Part shown: positions 5,957 to 8,782 of the stretch, piece after piece
How positions within the stretch are numbered: position 1 is the stretch's first letter
How the letters are laid out: each line of letters begins with the position of its first letter
Source: Candidatus Omnitrophota bacterium
Lineage (GTDB): Bacteria; Hinthialibacterota; Hinthialibacteria; Hinthialibacterales; JAKPRU01
Direction: 5' to 3'
NCBI GenBank assembly: GCA_029570205.1
Contig: JAKQSI010000005.1
Coordinates: 1-8,782 of the forward strand
DNA: 8,782 nt
Translations under genes and position numbers: made by a program
The notes under the pieces: generated by a model
Told to the model about the DNA's origin: nothing
The model's database searches: none
The model's input: the letters and a program-made list of their open reading frames with translations, nothing else

Positions 5957-7111
5957 TTACTTCCCCCAGGGGGGATGCGGTTCGGTTAGTTTTCTCCAGG
6001 GATGATCGAATTTCTGCATGGAGTCATAGCCGCGCCACATCATCAGGTGATCGACCAGGGCGATAGCGACCATGGCCTCCCCAACCGCGACGATTCGCGC
6101 GCAGATTGTCGGATCGCGTCGCGTAATGGCGGCTAGTTTTGCGGGTTCCAGTTTGGGCAGGTTCACACTGTCCTGCTCGATAGAGATTGTGGACGTGGGT
6201 TTTACCGCCATGCGGACAATGATTTCTTCGCCGTTCGATATTCCGCCGTCAATGCCGCCGGATCGATTTGTCTTGAACCGAATCCGACCGTTGTCAATAT
6301 AAGGGATATCGTTGCATTCGGAACCTTTCATTTTAGCGACTGCAAACCCGGCGCCGATCTCGAATCCTTTCACAGCGCCGATACTCATGATCCCATGCGC
6401 AATAGTGGCGGACAGTTTATCGAATACTGGTTCTCCCAATCCGGGCGGCACGTTTCGGGCGCGAATCTCTACAACTCCACCCGCGGTATCCCCGTCCTCT
6501 TTGATTTCGAAGCATCGGGCGATCATTTTTTTGGCTGTTTCGAGATCGGGGCATCGGATCTCGTTTTTCTCACCGTTTTCCAGGATTTCATCGAAGGTTA
6601 CCTCACAGGCCCTGATACCGCATAGTTCTTTTACATATCCGGCTACTTGAATGTTCTCCCTGGCGAGAAGAAGTTTCGCCAGCGCGCCCGCTGCAACCCG
6701 ACAGGCGGATTCCCGTCCGCTGGACCGCCCCGCTCCGCACCAATCCGCATATTGTCCGTATTTATAGAAATACGTGTGTTCCGCATGGCCAGGACGCATG
6801 ATGTCTTTGACGGCGCGGTATTGATCGACGTGAATTGGCTGCCGATCCACATTGTAGATAATCATGCCGACCGGCGCGCCGGTGGTAATTCCTTCCAGAA
6901 GACCCGCGACGATTTTGACCTTGTCGGTTTCGCCCCGCGGGGAGTCGAGTTGACTCTGGCCCGGTCGCCTGCGGTCCAGTTCCTTTTGAATGTCCGCATC
7001 GGTCAACGGAATACCCGCCGGCACGCCATCTACGATAATCTGTAACGCCTCTCCGTAGGACTCACCACACGCATATACACGAAACAACCGGCCAAAACTG
7101 TTACCTAACAT
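5957..7111 (-). CDS. aroC: Chorismate synthase, divergent active site
   Basis: AroC converts 5-enolpyruvylshikimate-3-phosphate to chorismate using reduced FMN. The 384-residue length and many motifs fit: GNSFGRLF (3-10), DRRRPG (46-51), RPGHAEHTY (106-114), GRSSGRES (128-135), RVAAGALAK (138-146), SGGIDGGIS (284-292) and KPTSTI (304-309). However, the GESHG signature reads GESYG, with Tyr19 replacing the active-site His. The usual RHDP box reads RRDP (331-334), the following PRAVPV-like segment reads ARIVAV (338-343), and GGGRSSARE-type residues read GAGRSSGRE. The second key histidine, His109, is present. The frame is intact. ATG 7111 is preceded by AAAGG (7121-7125). It lies 44 nt after aroA and is probably cotranscribed with it. 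Confidence 0.93.
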   Translation of the reverse strand: MLGNSFGRLFRVYACGESYGEALQIIVDGVPAGIPLTDADIQKELDRRRPGQSQLDSPRGETDKVKIVAGLLEGITTGAPVGMIIYNVDRQPIHVDQYRAVKDIMRPGHAEHTYFYKYGQYADWCGAGRSSGRESACRVAAGALAKLLLARENIQVAGYVKELCGIRACEVTFDEILENGEKNEIRCPDLETAKKMIARCFEIKEDGDTAGGVVEIRARNVPPGLGEPVFDKLSATIAHGIMSIGAVKGFEIGAGFAVAKMKGSECNDIPYIDNGRIRFKTNRSGGIDGGISNGEEIIVRMAVKPTSTISIEQDSVNLPKLEPAKLAAITRRDPTICARIVAVGEAMVAIALVDHLMMWRGYDSMQKFDHPWRKLTEPHPPWGK

Positions 7112-7155
7112 TTCAAAATTCCTTTCCAGATGAATGGTGCCTGTTCATAGACGGA

Positions 7156-8439
7156 TCAGACTTGTGGAGTATCGGACAAAGAAACGTCGGCTCCCAGGGT
7201 CTGCATCAGTTCCAAATAGTTTGGGAACGTAACGGCGGCCGATTCCGCCGTCTCGATTTCTGTTACTCCTTTGGCGGCCAGCCCGGCTACGGAAAGAGCC
7301 ATAACAACACGATGATCATGGCGGCCGTCCACAACCACGCCACGCAGCGTACTGTTGCGAATCACCAGGCCATCGTCCAGTTCCTCGATGCGGGCGCCCA
7401 TTTTCGTCAGTTCTTCATGCATGACACGAATCCGGTCCGTTTCTTTCAGCCTGGCTTGAGGGACATTGACCAGCCGGGTTTCCCCCATGGCGCACGCGCC
7501 TGCAACGGCCATTGCGGGTAGCGCGTCCGGTGTAGCGTTCAGGTCGAACTCCCGACCGTTGAGACTCCCGCCTTCGAGGGTCACTCCGTCCGCGGAATGT
7601 GTGACCCTTGCGCCCATCTCTTCCAGCATGGCGATAACGGCCTTATCGCCTTGCGTATCGCTCATGTCCAGTCCTCGCAGGGTCACCCGTCCACCGGTGA
7701 TGGCCGCCGCCACCAGGAAAAAGGTTGCCGATGAAAAGTCCGCCGGGATGGTGCGCGAGAATGCAGGATAGCGCTGCCCGCCGGGGATCACAAAGCGGTC
7801 GAAACCGTCACGTTCCAGGCGGATACCACACCGATCCAGCCACCAGAGGGTCATTTCCACGTATGGTTTTTCATTCAGCAGGGGAACATGGATCGTAGTT
7901 GGATTCTCCGCGAGCGGGCAATTGATCAGAAGGCTGGTCAGATACTGAGAGGTTCGGCATTCGATGGAGGTCTCACCGCCCCGCATTCGCCCTCCGACGA
8001 CAACCGGCGCGGTCTCACCGCCGCGCGTAGTGAAAGCGCACGCTCCCAAGTCGCGGAGGGAACGGACAAGCGCCCCTACGGGCCGGGATCGGATCTGGGC
8101 ATCGCCGGTAAATACCGAATATCCTTCCGCAAGCGCCGCCATGCCAAGTGTGGTACGAAGAGTGGTTCCGCTGTTGCCAACATCGATTACATTATCGGGA
8201 ACGGAAGGAACTCCGGCTGTACCTTCAACGTTCCAGCAATTCTCAGAGCAAGTAATCCGTGCGCCCAGAGCCTGGCAGACACTTACAGCGGATCGAGTGT
8301 CCAGGGAATCCAGCGGATGGCGGATTTCGGACCGACCTTCCGCCAGGGATGCAATCACCACGGCCCGAATGGTATGGGATTTCGATCCCGGGATCTGAAT
8401 GGTCCCGGAGACCGTAGACGGTTCAACGATCCATTTCAT
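7156..8439 (-). CDS. aroA: 3-phosphoshikimate 1-carboxyvinyltransferase (EPSP synthase)
   Basis: AroA condenses shikimate-3-phosphate with phosphoenolpyruvate, the step before AroC. The 427 residues show the expected signatures of the two-domain fold. PGSKSHTIRA (17-26) carries the Lys, Ser and Arg that bind substrates, and GNSGTTLR (88-95) is the PEP-binding loop. Other signatures are RSRP (117-120), TSQ (163-165), the catalytic-region Asp305 in DALP, LKETDRI (331-337) and DHR (375-377). The Lys411 position of the E. coli enzyme is Val403 here (AAVTFPNY), which I believe occurs in other EPSPS classes, so it need not mean loss of function. The Pro101 position is Thr96; glyphosate response cannot be predicted. 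ATG 8439 has AGGAAG five nucleotides upstream. It is first gene of the aroA-aroC pair. Confidence 0.96.
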   Translation of the reverse strand: MKWIVEPSTVSGTIQIPGSKSHTIRAVVIASLAEGRSEIRHPLDSLDTRSAVSVCQALGARITCSENCWNVEGTAGVPSVPDNVIDVGNSGTTLRTTLGMAALAEGYSVFTGDAQIRSRPVGALVRSLRDLGACAFTTRGGETAPVVVGGRMRGGETSIECRTSQYLTSLLINCPLAENPTTIHVPLLNEKPYVEMTLWWLDRCGIRLERDGFDRFVIPGGQRYPAFSRTIPADFSSATFFLVAAAITGGRVTLRGLDMSDTQGDKAVIAMLEEMGARVTHSADGVTLEGGSLNGREFDLNATPDALPAMAVAGACAMGETRLVNVPQARLKETDRIRVMHEELTKMGARIEELDDGLVIRNSTLRGVVVDGRHDHRVVMALSVAGLAAKGVTEIETAESAAVTFPNYLELMQTLGADVSLSDTPQV

Positions 8440-8477
8440 GTTTCTTCCTGCAACGCCACGTGGAGTCTTCCTGCCTT

Positions 8478-8505
8478 AAAATATCGGGGAGAGGACCAAA
8501 GTCCA
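8478..8505 (-). promoter_or_regulatory. Candidate promoter for aroA-aroC
   Basis: On the minus strand TGGACT (8505-8500) and TATTTT (8483-8478) are separated by 16 bp. Each matches four of six sigma-70 consensus bases. The start site would be near 8470, leaving about 30 nt before the AGGAAG ribosome binding site. It is weak but is the best match in the 139-bp gap upstream of aroA. Confidence 0.25.
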
Positions 8506-8551
8506 GGATGGATGGTCAAGAAAATCGGGGGGAAAGCAAGTTGGAAAGTCG

Positions 8552-8568
8552 CCACACAAATCGTGTGG
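8552..8568 (-). terminator. Small hairpin after the right-edge gene
   Basis: CCACAC (8552-8557) and GTGTGG (8563-8568) form a 6-bp stem around a 5-nt loop, 10 nt beyond the TGA of the minus-strand gene ending at 8579. The sequence after it on that strand is only mildly T-rich, so it would be a weak or factor-assisted terminator at best. Confidence 0.3.
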
Positions 8569-8578
8569 AAACGGGGCC

Positions 8579-8782
8579 TCAAAGCAGCGATTTCACCTGG
8601 TCCAGCGTTTCCGCCTTCCGCAGCATGTTTTTGATTTCTTCCATTCTTTCCACTGTGTCTATCTTCTCCACAAGCGGAGCCAGAGATAATCCCGGATCTC
8701 CGAATTTGAGTTCCAGGCCCAGCAGGATCGCCTCCCGCAACCCTTCCATACGACCTTTCCCAATGCCTCTCTCCAAGCCTTC
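8579..8782 (-). CDS. C-terminal tail of an Rpn/PD-(D/E)XK transposase-like protein (partial)
   Basis: The frame is open from the right edge and ends in TGA at 8581-8579, giving 67 codons. It reads as Gly/Arg-rich repeats (EGLERGIGKGRMEGLREA), then a helix with LGLELKFG, and finally amphipathic helices ending in ETLDQVKSLL. The pattern 'RxEGxxEA...LGLELKFG...I..I.....L..I......A.TL..V' is what I recall from the C-terminal ends of Rpn-family recombination-promoting nucleases and PDDEXK-family putative transposases. The nuclease domain would lie outside the window. The TTG at 8776 is merely internal. Similar tails can appear on unrelated proteins, so the family is tentative. Confidence 0.55.
   Translation of the reverse strand, partial: EGLERGIGKGRMEGLREAILLGLELKFGDPGLSLAPLVEKIDTVERMEEIKNMLRKAETLDQVKSLL

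Noticed and set aside
7888-8634. Plus-strand 248-residue ORF opposite aroA
   Set aside because: aroA on the other strand has all family signatures, and this frame is low in recognisable structure and crosses the aroA start.

Overview
The window carries a membrane glycosyltransferase, a biotin synthase, a glycoside-hydrolase-like protein and two shikimate-pathway enzymes, with clipped genes at both ends and a repeat-rich stretch near the left edge. The layout is an ordinary chromosomal one for an uncultured-type bacterium. Three things suggest an anaerobe related to the Planctomycetes/Verrucomicrobia/Lentisphaerae/Hydrogenedentes-like groups. The biotin synthase lacks two ligands of the classical aerobic [2Fe-2S] cluster. 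The palindromic repeats that read as 'DRHGGLS' or 'GTGFQPV' peptides are, as I recall, common in those genomes. The large soluble protein looks like the GH101/GH129 clan. The taxonomic inference is weak.

Region by region: positions 1-86 are the last codons of a rightward gene. Positions 87-810 hold no credible gene. They are a mosaic of different palindromic elements, dominated by a perfectly phased 11-copy array of a 39-bp unit (343-763). The GT-C type glycosyltransferase follows at 811-2754 (+) and itself contains a related palindrome in frame. bioB (2676-3761, -) converges on it with a 79-bp overlap. Divergent from bioB is the 607-residue glycoside-hydrolase-like gene (3932-5755, +). A 201-bp gap with a long imperfect hairpin (5756-5956) separates it from the leftward genes. 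aroA (8439-7156, -) and aroC (7111-5957, -) follow each other with 44 nt between them and probably form one transcript, aroA first. The right edge (8579-8782, -) is the 3' end of a gene that resembles the C-terminal tail of Rpn/PD-(D/E)XK transposase-like proteins.

Metabolically, AroA makes 5-enolpyruvylshikimate-3-phosphate and AroC converts it to chorismate, the precursor of aromatic amino acids and folate. BioB performs the last step of biotin synthesis. The glycosyltransferase and the hydrolase-like protein are carbohydrate-active but not obviously linked to each other. I do not see a defence system, CRISPR array, tRNA/rRNA or complete mobile element.

The points most worth a second look are: the 39-bp array, whose hairpin core is invariant while its spacers vary only by transitions; the BioB ligand pattern, which fits the recently described Type II (4Fe-5S) biotin synthases; and the chorismate synthase, which has Tyr in place of the near-universal active-site His of the GESHG motif plus other consensus changes.
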